Source: Marinobacterium_A aestuariivivens
GTDB lineage: Bacteria > Pseudomonadota > Gammaproteobacteria > Pseudomonadales > Balneatricaceae
Direction: 5' to 3'
Length of the DNA stretch: 64,000 nucleotides
NCBI RefSeq assembly: GCF_042661465.1
Contig: NZ_JBHSWE010000001.1
Span: forward strand, 1,302,001-1,366,000
The position numbers and the translations under genes were made by a program. The notes below the pieces were generated by a model that made no database searches, had not been told where the DNA came from, and was given only the letters and a program-made list of their open reading frames with translations. Below are positions 54,144 to 63,598 of this stretch, piece by piece (positions within the stretch are counted from its first letter, which is position 1; each line of letters opens with the position of its first letter).

Positions 54144-55305
54144 CAGGCGACCTCCTCCAGTGATGCCTTGGCCGCCTGCAGGCGCTCGAGCACGCGGGCA
54201 TTGCACACCGCTCCGGCATGGGTGACGACCGCCTCGGCGAGAATCTCGTCGTCGAAGTCGAATGCCAGCCGACCCTCCTCGTCCAGCAGGTGCAGCAGCA
54301 GGTTCTCGATATTGCGGCCGACCATCTGGCTGGCGTGATGCGGCACGCTGGCGGCGATATTCTCCGGACCGACGATGGTGACACCCTGTACCTCGATGCT
54401 GCGTCCAGCCTGGGTCAGTTCGCAGTTTCCACCCCGCTCGGCAGCCAGATCGACGATCACCGCTCCCGGCTTCATCCGGGTCACCATCTCAGCCGTGATC
54501 AGCACCGGCGCCCGGGCTCCGGGAATGGCGGCCGTGGTGATCACCACGTCCTGCTGCGCCAGCACCGCCGCCATCTGCTCCCGTTGCCGGGCCAGGAAGC
54601 TCTCGTCCTGTTCGGTGGCATAGCCGCCACGGCCTTCGGAGGCTTCCGTCTCCAGTTCGAGCGCCACCGGGCGTGCACCGACCGAAAGGATCTGCTCGCG
54701 AGCGGCCGGACGCACGTCGTATGCCTCGACCAGAGCACCGAGACGCCGGCCGTGGCGGCCGCCTGCAGACCGGCGACGCCCGCGCCCATGACGAAAACAC
54801 GCGCAGCGGTCAGGGTGCCGGCGGCGGTCATCATCATCGGGAAGATGCGCGGTACCGTCGAGGCGGCCAGCAACACCGCCTTGTAACCGGCGAGCGTCGC
54901 CATCGAAGACAGCACGTCCATGCTCTGGGCCCGGCTGATGCGGGGCACCAGCTCGAGCGCAAGCGCCGAGACGTTCTTGCGAGCCAGGGTCTCAAAGCGC
55001 CCGGGCTGGCCGAGCGGGTCCATGAGACCGATAACCAGCTGGCCCTCCCGCAGCGACGCCAGCGCTTCGTCGTCCGTGGCATCGACGCAGAGCAGAATGT
55101 CACACCGCGCGAGCAGTCGTTCCCTGTTCTGGACGATCTCGGCGCCCGCGGCGCTATAGGTTTCGTCGCCATAGCCGGACGCGACTCCGGCGCCCGTCTC
55201 GATCAGCAGTTCACAGCCCTTTTCCACCAGGGATGCCACATTGGCGGGCGTCAGGGCGACCCGGCGCTCGCCGGATCGCCGCTCCCGCAGCACGCTTATT
55301 TTCAT
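54143..55305 (-). CDS. pntAA: NAD(P) transhydrogenase subunit alpha part 1 (frameshift as read)
   Basis: This soluble NAD(H)-binding subunit starts MKISVLRERRSGERRVALTP and has VFVMGAGVAGLQAAATA as the dinucleotide-binding turn. The frame changes near 54760, where one C is missing from ACGGCCGG; restored, it reads RRLGALVEAYDVRPAAREQ and continues through QDVVITTAAIPGARAPVL. Full length is about 387 residues. The three transhydrogenase genes are contiguous and follow the N-carbamoyl amidohydrolase in the same direction. Confidence 0.9.
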
Positions 55306-55337
55306 TATTTTTCTCCTCAGTGCGTTGCCCCGGCGGC

Positions 55338-56570
55338 TCAGTCGTTGGCCCGTTCCAGCACCGCCTGCAGCAGCACGTTGCAGCCGGCCGCCAGGTCCGC
55401 AGGGTCGGCGTTCTCCGCCTCGTTGTGGCTGATACCGTTCTCGCAGGGCACGAATACCATCGAGGTCGGCGCCACCCGGGCGATATAGCAGGCGTCGTGG
55501 CCGGCACCGCTGACGATATCGCGATGGCTGTAACCGAAGCTTTCAGCGGCGTTGCGCACCGAGTCGACGCAATCGCGGTCGAAGGGCACCGGCGGCGAGT
55601 GCCAGATCTGCTCGAACTTCATCTCCAGTCCGAGTTCCTCGGCTACCGCCGCAGAGACTTCACGCAGGGCCTGATCCATCTTTGCCAGCACCCCGGCATC
55701 CGGGTGACGGAAATCGACGGTAAAGAACACCTGGCCCGGAATCACGTTGCGCGAGTTCGGAAATACCTGCATCAGGCCGACGGTCGCGCAGGCGTTGGGC
55801 TGGTTGTCCAGCCCGATCCGGTTAACCCGGTCGACAATGCGCGCGGCGCCGACCAGGGCATCGCGGCGGCGCGCCATCGGGGTCGGACCGGCATGGGATT
55901 CCTGCCCCGTCAGGGTGATCTCGTACCAGCGCTGTCCCTGGGCATCGGTGACAACACCGATCTGCTTGCCTTCGTCCTCGAGGATCGGCCCCTGCTCGAT
56001 ATGCGCCTCGAAGAACGCCTTGAACGGACGTCCCCCCACCTCATCGGGCCCGGCATAGCCGATGCGCTCCAGCTCCTCGCCCATGGTCTTGCCGTCGAGA
56101 TCGGCCCGGCTCAGACCGTACTCGAGGTCGAAGACGCCGGCGAAGACGCCGGACGCCACCATCGCCGGCGGAAAGCGGGAGCCCTCCTCGTTGGTCCAGA
56201 CCGACGCCTCGACCGGCGCCCGCGTCTCGATGCCGTGATCGTTGAGACTGCGGATCACCTCGAGGCCGGCCAGCACGCCATAGATGCCGTCGAACTTGCC
56301 GCCGGTCGGCTGGGTGTCGAGATGGCTGCCCATCACCACCGGCGGCAGCGAATCATCCTGCCCCGGACGGCGGGCGAAAATATTGCCCATCCTGTCGATG
56401 CGAATGCTGCAACCGGCCTCGCGGCACCAGCGCACGAACAGGTCCCGTCCCTGCTTGTCGAGGTCGGTCAGCGCCAGGCGGCAGACGCCGCCCTTCTCGG
56501 TGGCGCCGATCTTGCCCATGTCCATCAGGCTGTCCCACAGCCGCTGCTGATTGACGTTCATTTTTTTCAT
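55338..56570 (-). CDS. Zn-dependent N-carbamoyl amidohydrolase (beta-ureidopropionase type)
   Basis: This 410-residue M20-family hydrolase belongs to the hydantoinase/carbamoylase (AmaB, beta-ureidopropionase, allantoate amidohydrolase) group. Metal ligands are visible: His and Asp in VMGSHLDTQPTGGKFDGIYG, the Glu pair in WTNEEGSRF, and a C-terminal His in NGISHNEAENADP. FEAHIEQGPILEDEG is also diagnostic. With the dihydropyrimidinase at 41960 it would convert N-carbamoyl-beta-alanine to beta-alanine, CO2 and NH3. It lies between the F420-dependent oxidoreductase and transhydrogenase genes. Confidence 0.92.
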   Translation of the reverse strand: MKKMNVNQQRLWDSLMDMGKIGATEKGGVCRLALTDLDKQGRDLFVRWCREAGCSIRIDRMGNIFARRPGQDDSLPPVVMGSHLDTQPTGGKFDGIYGVLAGLEVIRSLNDHGIETRAPVEASVWTNEEGSRFPPAMVASGVFAGVFDLEYGLSRADLDGKTMGEELERIGYAGPDEVGGRPFKAFFEAHIEQGPILEDEGKQIGVVTDAQGQRWYEITLTGQESHAGPTPMARRRDALVGAARIVDRVNRIGLDNQPNACATVGLMQVFPNSRNVIPGQVFFTVDFRHPDAGVLAKMDQALREVSAAVAEELGLEMKFEQIWHSPPVPFDRDCVDSVRNAAESFGYSHRDIVSGAGHDACYIARVAPTSMVFVPCENGISHNEAENADPADLAAGCNVLLQAVLERAND

Positions 56571-56704
56571 GATCAAATTCTCTTTCTCGGTAGCTGCACG
56601 GACTCCCGGCCGCAGGCAAAGTCTCCCCGTCCGGCTCGGGCCGGAACAACGGACGCTGCGCAAGGGAATGACGGACGGCCGGATGTAGCCGCCCGCAGGT
56701 TTCA

Positions 56705-57712
56705 TCAGGCGCTTTTGAAGTGCGGAATGATGTGCTTGCCGTACTGGGCGATGATGTTTTCCTCGTCGCCGTTGTCGAGGTAGATATTGAACTGGGTGGT
56801 GCCGGCTTCCTTGAGATGCTTCAGCTTGCCGATATGCTGTTCGACCTCGCCCAACACGCAGAACCCGTCGACGATCTCCGGGGTGATGAAGTCCAGGTAG
56901 GGGTTGTCGCTCTGGCCGTGCTTGGAATAGTCGTACCCCTTGCGCTTCTCGATGTAGTCGGTGAGGCTCTTCGGTACCAGGCCGCTGTCGGTGCCGTACT
57001 TCTCCACGATATCGGCCACATGATTGCCGACCATCGCCGGGAACCACCGGGTCGCCTCGGTGCAGCTGTCCTTGTCGCCGAAATAGGCCGGCGCAGCCGC
57101 GATCACCTTGAAGTTGGACATGTCACGACCGGCGGCTTCGCCGGCCGATTTCGCCTGATCTGCGAACCACTTGACCAGTGACGGCTCGCCGATCTGCAGG
57201 ATGACGCCATCGCCCACCTCACCGGCGGTTTTCAGCGCCATCGGGCCGTAGGCGCCGATATGAACCGGCAGCTCGTAGCCGTCCGCCCAGGGCAACTTGA
57301 CCGGCTCGGGACACTCCCCGTAGTGCACCTCATCGCCGCGCACCATCGCCTTGACCTTGGTGGTGAACTCCGCGACGCGGGCCAGCGTCGCCGGCTTCTT
57401 GCCCATCACTCGCACCGAGCTGTCGCCGCGCCCGAGGCCCACCTCGAAGCGGCCGCCGCTCTGCTTGGCCAGGCTGCCGAACAGGCTGGCGGCCAGCGAC
57501 CAGTCGCGGGCATTGGGGTTGGTGACACAGGGGGCGAATTTGATGCGCGAGGTATGCTCCATGCACATCGCGATCGCCGGATAGCACTCGCGCCAGAGGA
57601 TGTGCGAGTCGTAGAACCAGCAGTAGTCGAAGCCGGCTTCCTCGGCCTGCTTCACCAGGCTGCGGGCACGCTCGGGGCTGACAAAACCTTTGAAAGTGAT
57701 ACCGAATTCCAT
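56705..57712 (-). CDS. F420-dependent luciferase-like oxidoreductase
   Basis: This 335-residue TIM-barrel protein belongs to the luciferase-like superfamily, in the group near methylene-H4MPT reductase. The start MEFGITFKGFVSPERARSLV is followed by AGFDYCWFYDSHILWRECYP, GRFEVGLGRGDSSVRVMG and VHIGAYGPMALKTAGEVGDG, regions that bind the deazaflavin in this class. It resembles the CPS_4043-type family (TIGR03842 as I remember it). It sits amid F420 genes and next to the N-carbamoyl amidohydrolase, so I infer an F420H2-dependent reduction of the pyrimidine ring. No substrate can be proven from sequence. Confidence 0.88.
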   Translation of the reverse strand: MEFGITFKGFVSPERARSLVKQAEEAGFDYCWFYDSHILWRECYPAIAMCMEHTSRIKFAPCVTNPNARDWSLAASLFGSLAKQSGGRFEVGLGRGDSSVRVMGKKPATLARVAEFTTKVKAMVRGDEVHYGECPEPVKLPWADGYELPVHIGAYGPMALKTAGEVGDGVILQIGEPSLVKWFADQAKSAGEAAGRDMSNFKVIAAAPAYFGDKDSCTEATRWFPAMVGNHVADIVEKYGTDSGLVPKSLTDYIEKRKGYDYSKHGQSDNPYLDFITPEIVDGFCVLGEVEQHIGKLKHLKEAGTTQFNIYLDNGDEENIIAQYGKHIIPHFKSA

Positions 57713-57772
57713 CGTCGTTCTCCAGATTGCTATTGTTGTCGTCTCGGATAATGACCCGCCATGCGGCGGCGT

Positions 57773-58441
57773 TCAGGCGTCGGGCGCCCAGATGCGGATG
57801 CCCGCATGGGTAAAGGGAACCTTCCTGGAGATGTTCAACCTGATCAGGATCGGCGTGATCGCCTCGATGCAGCGGGCATTGACGGCCGGACCACAGTTGT
57901 AGGCCCGGACATCCAGCTTCTCGATCAGCGCCATCACCTTCTCCTTGGCCGCAAGATCGTTGCCGCAGACAAGGACGTCGCAATTGATCCGGTGCTCCAG
58001 GTCATTGAGTACCGTGGCGGACACATTGTGCAGCGCACCGACCACCGGAATCCGCTCACCCAGCAGGGCCTGGGCCGCTTCGGTCGCGGATCCGGCCTCC
58101 GGCATCGCCACGGCCTTGGGGTCGCCTTCGGCCAGGGGCACCACGATGTCGATAAGGACCTTGCCCTCGAGCAGATCGCGGATAGACTCGAGGGTCGCGT
58201 CATGCGCCGACGCCGGCACGGCCAGAATGACCATTTCGTCCGCCGCGGCCACCGCACCGCGAATGTCACGACCGGCGATACGGGCGGCCCCGCCCTCCAG
58301 CTGTCCCTGCAGCTCGGCCGCCGCCTGCTCGGCCCGGCCGCCGTCGCGGGAGCCGAGCGTAACCGGCACCCCGGCGCGGGCGAAACGCAGTGCCAACCCC
58401 CGGCCCTGAGGCCCGGTGCCACCCAGAATTGCAATTGTCAT
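57773..58441 (-). CDS. npdG: NADPH:F420 oxidoreductase
   Basis: This 222-residue Rossmann enzyme transfers hydride between NADPH and coenzyme F420 (Fno/NpdG). It starts MTIAILGGTGPQGRGLALRF and contains EMVILAVPASAHDATLESIR and GALHNVSATVLNDLEHRINC. The C-terminal AVNARCIEAITPILIRLN is characteristic. It regenerates F420H2 for the luciferase-like oxidoreductase downstream. Confidence 0.94.
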   Translation of the reverse strand: MTIAILGGTGPQGRGLALRFARAGVPVTLGSRDGGRAEQAAAELQGQLEGGAARIAGRDIRGAVAAADEMVILAVPASAHDATLESIRDLLEGKVLIDIVVPLAEGDPKAVAMPEAGSATEAAQALLGERIPVVGALHNVSATVLNDLEHRINCDVLVCGNDLAAKEKVMALIEKLDVRAYNCGPAVNARCIEAITPILIRLNISRKVPFTHAGIRIWAPDA

Positions 58442-58509
58442 CGGAACAGTTCCTCTTGTTGTGTTCTTCTCGGATCTTGTTCGGAAAGGGCTCTTCCGGC
58501 CCCGCCCGC

Positions 58510-59358
58510 TCAGCGAAAAAGGTCCTCCTGCGGCGGTCGCACGAGGTCCCGGGCCCTGCTGTGCACGGGCTGCCAGTCGACGCCGCGAAACAGGATCGCC
58601 GGGGTCTTGCCGTCCTTGCTCATCAACAGGCCGGAGGCGGCCGCCAGCTCGTCGGCCAGGGCCGGTACCGTCACGGACAGCTCGCGGCCGAAGGCATCCC
58701 GGCCGCCGATCAGGCTGACCTGACTCGGCACCCGGGCCAGCCCGACCGCCACGTTAACCAGGCCCATGCGCCAGGGACGGCCGAAGGTATCGGTGATCAC
58801 GACGCCGACCCGTACGCCGAAGTGCCGCTCCAGGCGCTCGCAAAGCCGCCGTGCGCTGCGGTCCGGATCCTCCGGCAGCAGGATCACTGTTTCGGCGCTG
58901 CCGACGTTGGATTCATCCACTGCCGCATTGGCGCAGATAAAGCCCAGCCGGTGCTCGGCAATCAGGGTGCCCTCGCTCTGCTGCGCACGTTTCACCGCCC
59001 GCACCACCCGGGTCGATTCCCTCAGGATCACCTCGACCTTGCGCGGATCCTTGCCGACCTCGGCGGCCAGTCGCAACGCCTCGGCGCCGGGCTCGACATC
59101 GCACAGCCGCACGATCCGGCCCTCGGCCTTGGAGACGACCTTGTGGGCGATCACCAGGATGTCGCCGTCGCGCAGCGCCATCCCGGCTCTTTCCAGCGAC
59201 TCGATCAGTAGCCGGGCCAGATCGTCGCCGGGTTCGATATCCGGGATACCGGGCAGCGCCTGCAGGGCGACCTCGCCACCGCCGAGCTGCACCGGCGCCG
59301 CAGACGCGGCCAGCGCCGGCTTGACCGGCTCCGTCATCGCTGTATTCAGAGGTTCCAT
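58510..59358 (-). CDS. cofE: F420-0:gamma-glutamyl ligase
   Basis: This 282-residue GTP-dependent ligase adds glutamates to F420-0. Its family marks are EVALQALPGIPDIEPGDDLA, GDILVIAHKVVSKAEGR, ICANAAVDESNVGSAE and VVITDTFGRPWRMGLVNVAV. It is a stand-alone CofE and lacks the C-terminal nitroreductase domain of actinobacterial FbiB. It follows cofC in the operon, separated by four bases. Confidence 0.95.
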   Translation of the reverse strand: MEPLNTAMTEPVKPALAASAAPVQLGGGEVALQALPGIPDIEPGDDLARLLIESLERAGMALRDGDILVIAHKVVSKAEGRIVRLCDVEPGAEALRLAAEVGKDPRKVEVILRESTRVVRAVKRAQQSEGTLIAEHRLGFICANAAVDESNVGSAETVILLPEDPDRSARRLCERLERHFGVRVGVVITDTFGRPWRMGLVNVAVGLARVPSQVSLIGGRDAFGRELSVTVPALADELAAASGLLMSKDGKTPAILFRGVDWQPVHSRARDLVRPPQEDLFR

Positions 59359-59362
59359 GGCA

Positions 59363-59985
59363 TCACCCGCTCCTGCGGCCCTGGCCGCTGTTGTCTTGTA
59401 TCAGGCTGTCGAGATCGTCGGGGGTATCGACATCGAAACGCAGATGCTCCATCTGCAGCAGTTCGCAATGCAGCCCGCGGCGCAGGGCTGCCGCATGGTG
59501 CAACGCGCTGGACCGCTCGCCGAAGCAGAACGGAATCGCATCCGGCGGCGTAGTCAGCAGCGCATTGGTGCCGGCATCGCTGGCCGGACAGATCAGCACG
59601 CACGGGCCGCGGCTGCGGTGGTCCAGCAGCCGGCGCAGCTCGCTTTCATCGAGCCGGGCGATATCGGCGGGAATCAGCAGCTGGGCTTCATAGCCATGTC
59701 GCCGGCTCCACTCGGCTGCACGCTGTGCCGCCACCGACAGCCCCCGGCCTGCGGTTCCAGCAACACGGCCGCGCCGTATTGCCGGGCCAGCCCGGCAATC
59801 TCCCGGGAAGCGGTCACCACCAGCCTGTCCTGCTCCGGCAGACGATCCTGGAAGAACGCCAGGGTGCGCTCGCAAAGGCGCCGCGCCAGCGCCGCCCGGC
59901 GCTCGGGCGGCAGTACCGGGCCGAGACGCGTCTTGGCCTGGCCGAAGTCCTTCACCGGTATCACGACCAGGGTCCTTAGCCGCAT
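59363..59985 (-). CDS. cofC: 2-phospho-L-lactate (or related) guanylyltransferase (frameshift as read)
   Basis: CofC activates phospholactate, phosphoenolpyruvate or 3-phosphoglycerate with GTP for F420 assembly. The start MRLRTLVVIPVKDFGQAKTR includes the family motif PVKxxxxAKTRL. The frame changes near 59737, and the protein continues HGYEAQLLIPADIARLDESE, then CVLICPASDAGTNALLTTPP, and MEHLRFDVDTPDDLDSLI near the end. Full length is about 207 residues. It overlaps the probable end of cofD. Confidence 0.88.
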
Positions 59986-60942
59986 AAGCGCGCCCCCGGC
60001 CGAAGCCGGCGAAATCGAGCAGTTCGGCCGCCAGCCGCGCCTTGTCGGCACCGTCGCGCATCAGCGTCCGGGTCACGCAGACCGCCAGGCCACGCTCCTG
60101 CAGGGGCCCGGCATCCGCCGCATCCTGCTCGTCGATCATCAGCCCGTCGATCAGCCCGGCGTAGCTGTCGGCGACGCCGAAGCTGTTGCAGTCGTAGCCG
60201 GCCGCGACCAGCATCCGATCGGCAGGCCCCTTGACGGGGGCGCCACCGATCAGCGGCGATACCGCAAATTTCGGTGCCGGGGAGGCCTCAAATGCGCGCC
60301 GCAACCCCGGGATCGACAGGATGGGTCCGATACTGACCACCGGGTTGCTCGGTGCGATCAGCAGCAGATCCGCATTCTGGATGGCCGCCAGCACTTCGGC
60401 GGTCGGCTGTGCCTCCTCGAGCCCGTCGATGCGGACCTCGAGCACCTCGGGACGGTACTGCTCGCGCACGAAATACTCCTGGAACGCCAGCCAGCCGGCC
60501 GGAGTCCTCACCCGCGTCTGCAAGCGGTCATCGGTCGGCAGCACGATGTTGGCCCTGACACCGAGCGCCTGGGCGATGCTCTGGGCGATGGCGCTGGGCC
60601 TTACCCCTGGCAGCGCAGTTCGGTGCGATAGATATGGGTGGCGAAATCCTGGTCACCCAGGTACATCCAGTCGTCACAACCAAACCGTTTCAGGCCATCG
60701 AGTGTGCGGTTGCTTTCGTTCGCCAGACCCCAGCCCCTGCCTTGGTCGATCAGACCGGCGAGGCTGTAGGTCAGAGTATCGATATCGGGTGATACCCAGA
60801 GGCCGTGAAATTCCTGATCGTCGGCGACATTGCCGATGACCGTCAGTTGCTCGGGGTCACACAGGGCCGCCAGCCCCACCGCCAGCTTGGCCCCGCCGAC
60901 GCCGCCGGCCAGCAGAGTGATACAGGGACTGAAAACGCTCAT
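59976..60942 (-). CDS. cofD: F420 biosynthesis 2-phospho-L-lactate transferase (two frameshifts as read)
   Basis: CofD joins FO to the activated phosphoester to give the F420 core. It starts MSVFSPCITLLAGGVGGAKL (GGVGGAK motif), contains VIGNVADDQEFHGLWVSPDI and WGLANESNRTLDGLKRFG. A frame change near 60602 (one G missing) leads to RPSAIAQSIAQALGVRANIV, and then LLLIAPSNPVVSIGPILSIP. A second change in the C run at 59993 to 59997 would place the stop at 59976, overlapping the cofC start. Full length is about 323 residues. It is coupled to cofH by ATGA. Confidence 0.9.
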
Positions 60943-62155
60943 ACCTGTCCTCCCGCGACCACCGTCCGATCCTGCGCCGGCATGTCGAACGACTCGAGAT
61001 GCCGGTAGAGGGTGCTGCGACGGATCGGCTTGCGCTCCATCTCCCGCATCATGCGAACCAGGTCTTCCGGGCGCATTTCCTGCCCATGCTCGCCGCCGGC
61101 GGCACGGGAAATGCTCTCGTTCATCAGGGTGCCGCCGAGGTCGTTGGCGCCGGCCGCCAGCATCTGCTGTGCCAGCGCAGGCCCGAGCTTGACCCAGGAC
61201 GCCTGGATATTGTCGATCCAGCCGTTGAGCATCAGCCGCGCCACGGCGTGCATGCGCACATGCTCGAGCCGGGTCGGCCCGGGGCGCACGCCCTCGTGCT
61301 CCAGGTACAGCGGCGTCTTGTAGTGGATGAAGCCCAGCGGCACGAACTCGGTGAAGCCGCCGGTCTCCTTCTGGATATCCCGCAACAGCGCCAGATGCGC
61401 CGCCCAGTGTTCGGGGCCGTCGATATGGCCGTACATGATGGTCGCGGTCGTCGGCAGCCCCAGCCGATGGGCCGTCTTGACGATCTCGACCCATTCGGCG
61501 GTGGTCAGCTTGTCCCGCGTAAGCTGCCTGCGGATCTCGCTGTCGAGAATCTCCGCCGCGGTGCCCGGCATGGAGCCCAGGCCGTGATCGATCAGGTCCT
61601 GAAGCACCTGCGCATAACCGAGACCGCTCTTGCGCGCCGCGAACCAGACCTCGAACGGCGAGAAGGCATGGATGTGCATGTCGGGCAGCGCCGACTTGAT
61701 CGCCTTGAGCATGTCACGGTAGAAATGGCCGGGAATATCGGGGTGCAGTCCACCCTGGATGCAGACCTCGGTCGCGCCGCGGTCCCAGGCCTCCTGCGCG
61801 CGACGCACGATCTCGTCGAGGTCGAAGAATTCCGCTTCAGGGTCGTCCTTTCGCTTGGCGAAGTTGCAGAAGCGGCAGCCCATGTAGCAGACGTTGGTGT
61901 AGTTGATATTGCGGGTGATCACGAAGGTCGCCGTATCACCGACGCGCTCGCGGCGCAGCCGGTCGGCGGTCGCGGTCAGGGCGTCGAGTTCCTCGCCTTC
62001 GACGCCGAACAGCATGATCGCATCGGCCTGGCTCAACTCCTGCCCCGCCAGCACCCCTGGAGAAGTTCCCGAACCCGCTGCCGGACCCCGGGCCTGAACA
62101 GGTCCGGGACTTGCCCGGTAGCGGAGATGATCGATGCGGGCACTCTTGCGTTCAT
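60939..62155 (-). CDS. cofH: FO synthase subunit CofH (radical SAM; frameshift as read)
   Basis: CofH joins 5-amino-6-ribitylaminouracil to tyrosine in FO synthesis. The radical SAM cluster motif is CYMGCRFCNFAKR, preceded by FVITRNINYTNV. Further marks are TEVCIQGGLHPDIPGHFYRD and DNIQASWVKLGPALAQQML. The start at 62155 follows AGGAGAAAGACT. The frame changes near 62060, where one G is missing from caggggtgctgg, so MNARVPASIISATGQVPDLF continues into GVLAGQELSQADAI. Full length is about 405 residues. It is separate from CofG, not fused as in actinobacterial FbiC. Confidence 0.92.
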
Positions 62156-62169
62156 AGTCTTTCTCCTGT

Positions 62170-63296
62170 TCAGAGGCACTGCTGGCGCGCCAGGCCGTCG
62201 GCCCGGGCGATACCGGCTATGCGGGCGGCGATCGAGGCGGTGAAGAAGCGCTCCGGCCGGTGCAGGTAGCGGGGATAGACCGCCAGGCGCTCCTGCAGCC
62301 CGTAGCCGCAGGCGCGGGTGGCGGCGCGCATCTCGTCGATCTGGGGCCAGGCCCGCTCGGGGTTGATATGGTCGAGGGTTAGGGGGAGATGCCGCCCCAG
62401 TCGTTGATGCCGGCGCCGATATAGGCGGCAAACCGCTGCTGCAGGTTCGGCGGCGCCTGCAGGCTGATGGACGGGTCGAGCAGCAGCCGCGCCATGACCA
62501 GGGTCCGGACCATGTCGTCGAGATCCGGCTCCGGGTGCCGGGCCATGGCGGTACCGGGTTTGGCCCGGAAGTTCTGCACGATCACTTCCTGGATGTGGCC
62601 GTATCGTCGATGCATCTCGTTGATCGCCAGCAGGCTGTCAACGCGTTCGGCCCAGGTTTCGCCGATGCCGATCAAAATTCCGGTAGTAAAGGGAGCACCC
62701 TGGCGCCCGGTGCGCTCCAGGGTGCGCAGCCGCTGCACCGGAACCTTGTCGGGGCAGGCGTAATGCGCCTGGCCGCGCGCGATCAGGCGACGGCTGACGT
62801 TCTCCAGCATCATGCCCATGCTGGCACTGACCGGTTTCAGTCGAGCGACGTCGTCATCGGACAGGGTGCCGGCGTTGACATGGGGCAGCAGCGTGCTTTC
62901 GTCCAGCACCCGCTGACACATCTCGGCCAGATAGCCGACCATGCTGTCATGGCCGAGCCGGTGCAGGGCGTCGCGCGCCTCCTGGTAACGCAGCTCCGGC
63001 TTCTCGCCGAGGCTGAACAGCACCTCTTTGCAACCGAGCCTTTCGCCCTCCTGCACCACGGCCATGACTTCGTCGGGGGTCATGACACGCGCGGTGGCTG
63101 AGCCAGGCTTCTGCACAAAGGTGCAGTAGCCGCAGTCATCGCGACACATGTTCGTCAGCGGCACGAACACCTTGCGGGAATAGGTCAGCGAGACTCCCCA
63201 GAAGGCATCACGCAGGATGGCAGCCTGGCGTCGCAGATCTTCGAATTCGTCTTCGCCGGCGTTTTCGATGGCCAGCGCCTGGTGTCGGGTCAGCAT
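62170..63296 (-). CDS. cofG: FO synthase subunit CofG (radical SAM; frameshift as read)
   Basis: CofG closes the deazaflavin ring to form FO. It has the radical SAM motif CRDDCGYCTFVQKPG and the segments EVLFSLGEKPELRYQ and TGILIGIGETWAERVDSLLA. It ends in the PERFFTASIAARIAGIARAD tail after a frame change near 62390, where one C is missing from TCCCCCTAACC. Full length is about 376 residues. The start at 63296 gives MLTRHQALAIENAGEDEF, with GGAGG upstream. It is the first gene of the F420 operon, and two RutR-like palindromes lie between 63376 and 63424. Confidence 0.92.
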
Positions 63297-63375
63297 GCTG
63301 TCCGGTGCCTCCGTTGTTGTTGTTATGGGGCTGTTGCTGATCGACCGAAGCGCGGGGCGGCCTCGATCAATCTTT

Positions 63376-63391
63376 TTTACCAAACGGTAAA
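63376..63391. promoter_or_regulatory. RutR-like operator 1 upstream of cofG
   Basis: TTTACCAAACGGTAAA is an inverted repeat with half-sites TTTACC and GGTAAA around four bases, the same geometry as the E. coli RutR consensus TTGACCAnnTGGTCAA. It lies 80 bp upstream of the cofG start. Confidence 0.72.
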
Positions 63392-63408
63392 TTTAATCTA
63401 CACCATGT

Positions 63409-63424
63409 TTTTCCGAATGGTCAA
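63409..63424. promoter_or_regulatory. RutR-like operator 2 upstream of cofG
   Basis: TTTTCCGAATGGTCAA has a perfect RutR right half-site TGGTCAA and a weaker left half. Its centre is 33 bp from the first site, about three helical turns, which suits cooperative binding. Confidence 0.62.
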
Positions 63425-63570
63425 ATTATTTTTTGAGGCAACAGTTGGGCGTTGACAGATGACAGTAAGAGCGGGACGAGGGACGGCGACGGATGGGCAG
63501 CAAAAGGGCTGAAAGCGGAGCAAGCAAAAAGCCAGGAACCGGGAAAACGAGAACGGTAACCCGGGACCTG

Positions 63571-63598
63571 TTAGCTGTTAGCTGTTAGCTGTTAGCTG
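63571..63598. repeat. Tandem heptamer repeat
   Basis: TTAGCTG is repeated four times without interruption downstream of the RutR-like gene. It has no coding context and could vary in copy number by slippage. Confidence 0.85.

Noticed and set aside
59363..60544. CofD-CofC fusion protein
   Set aside because: One open frame spans both genes, but the middle part (Gly/Ala/Arg-rich) matches neither family. CofC has its own ATG and family start at 59985 in another frame, so frameshifts create the apparent fusion.
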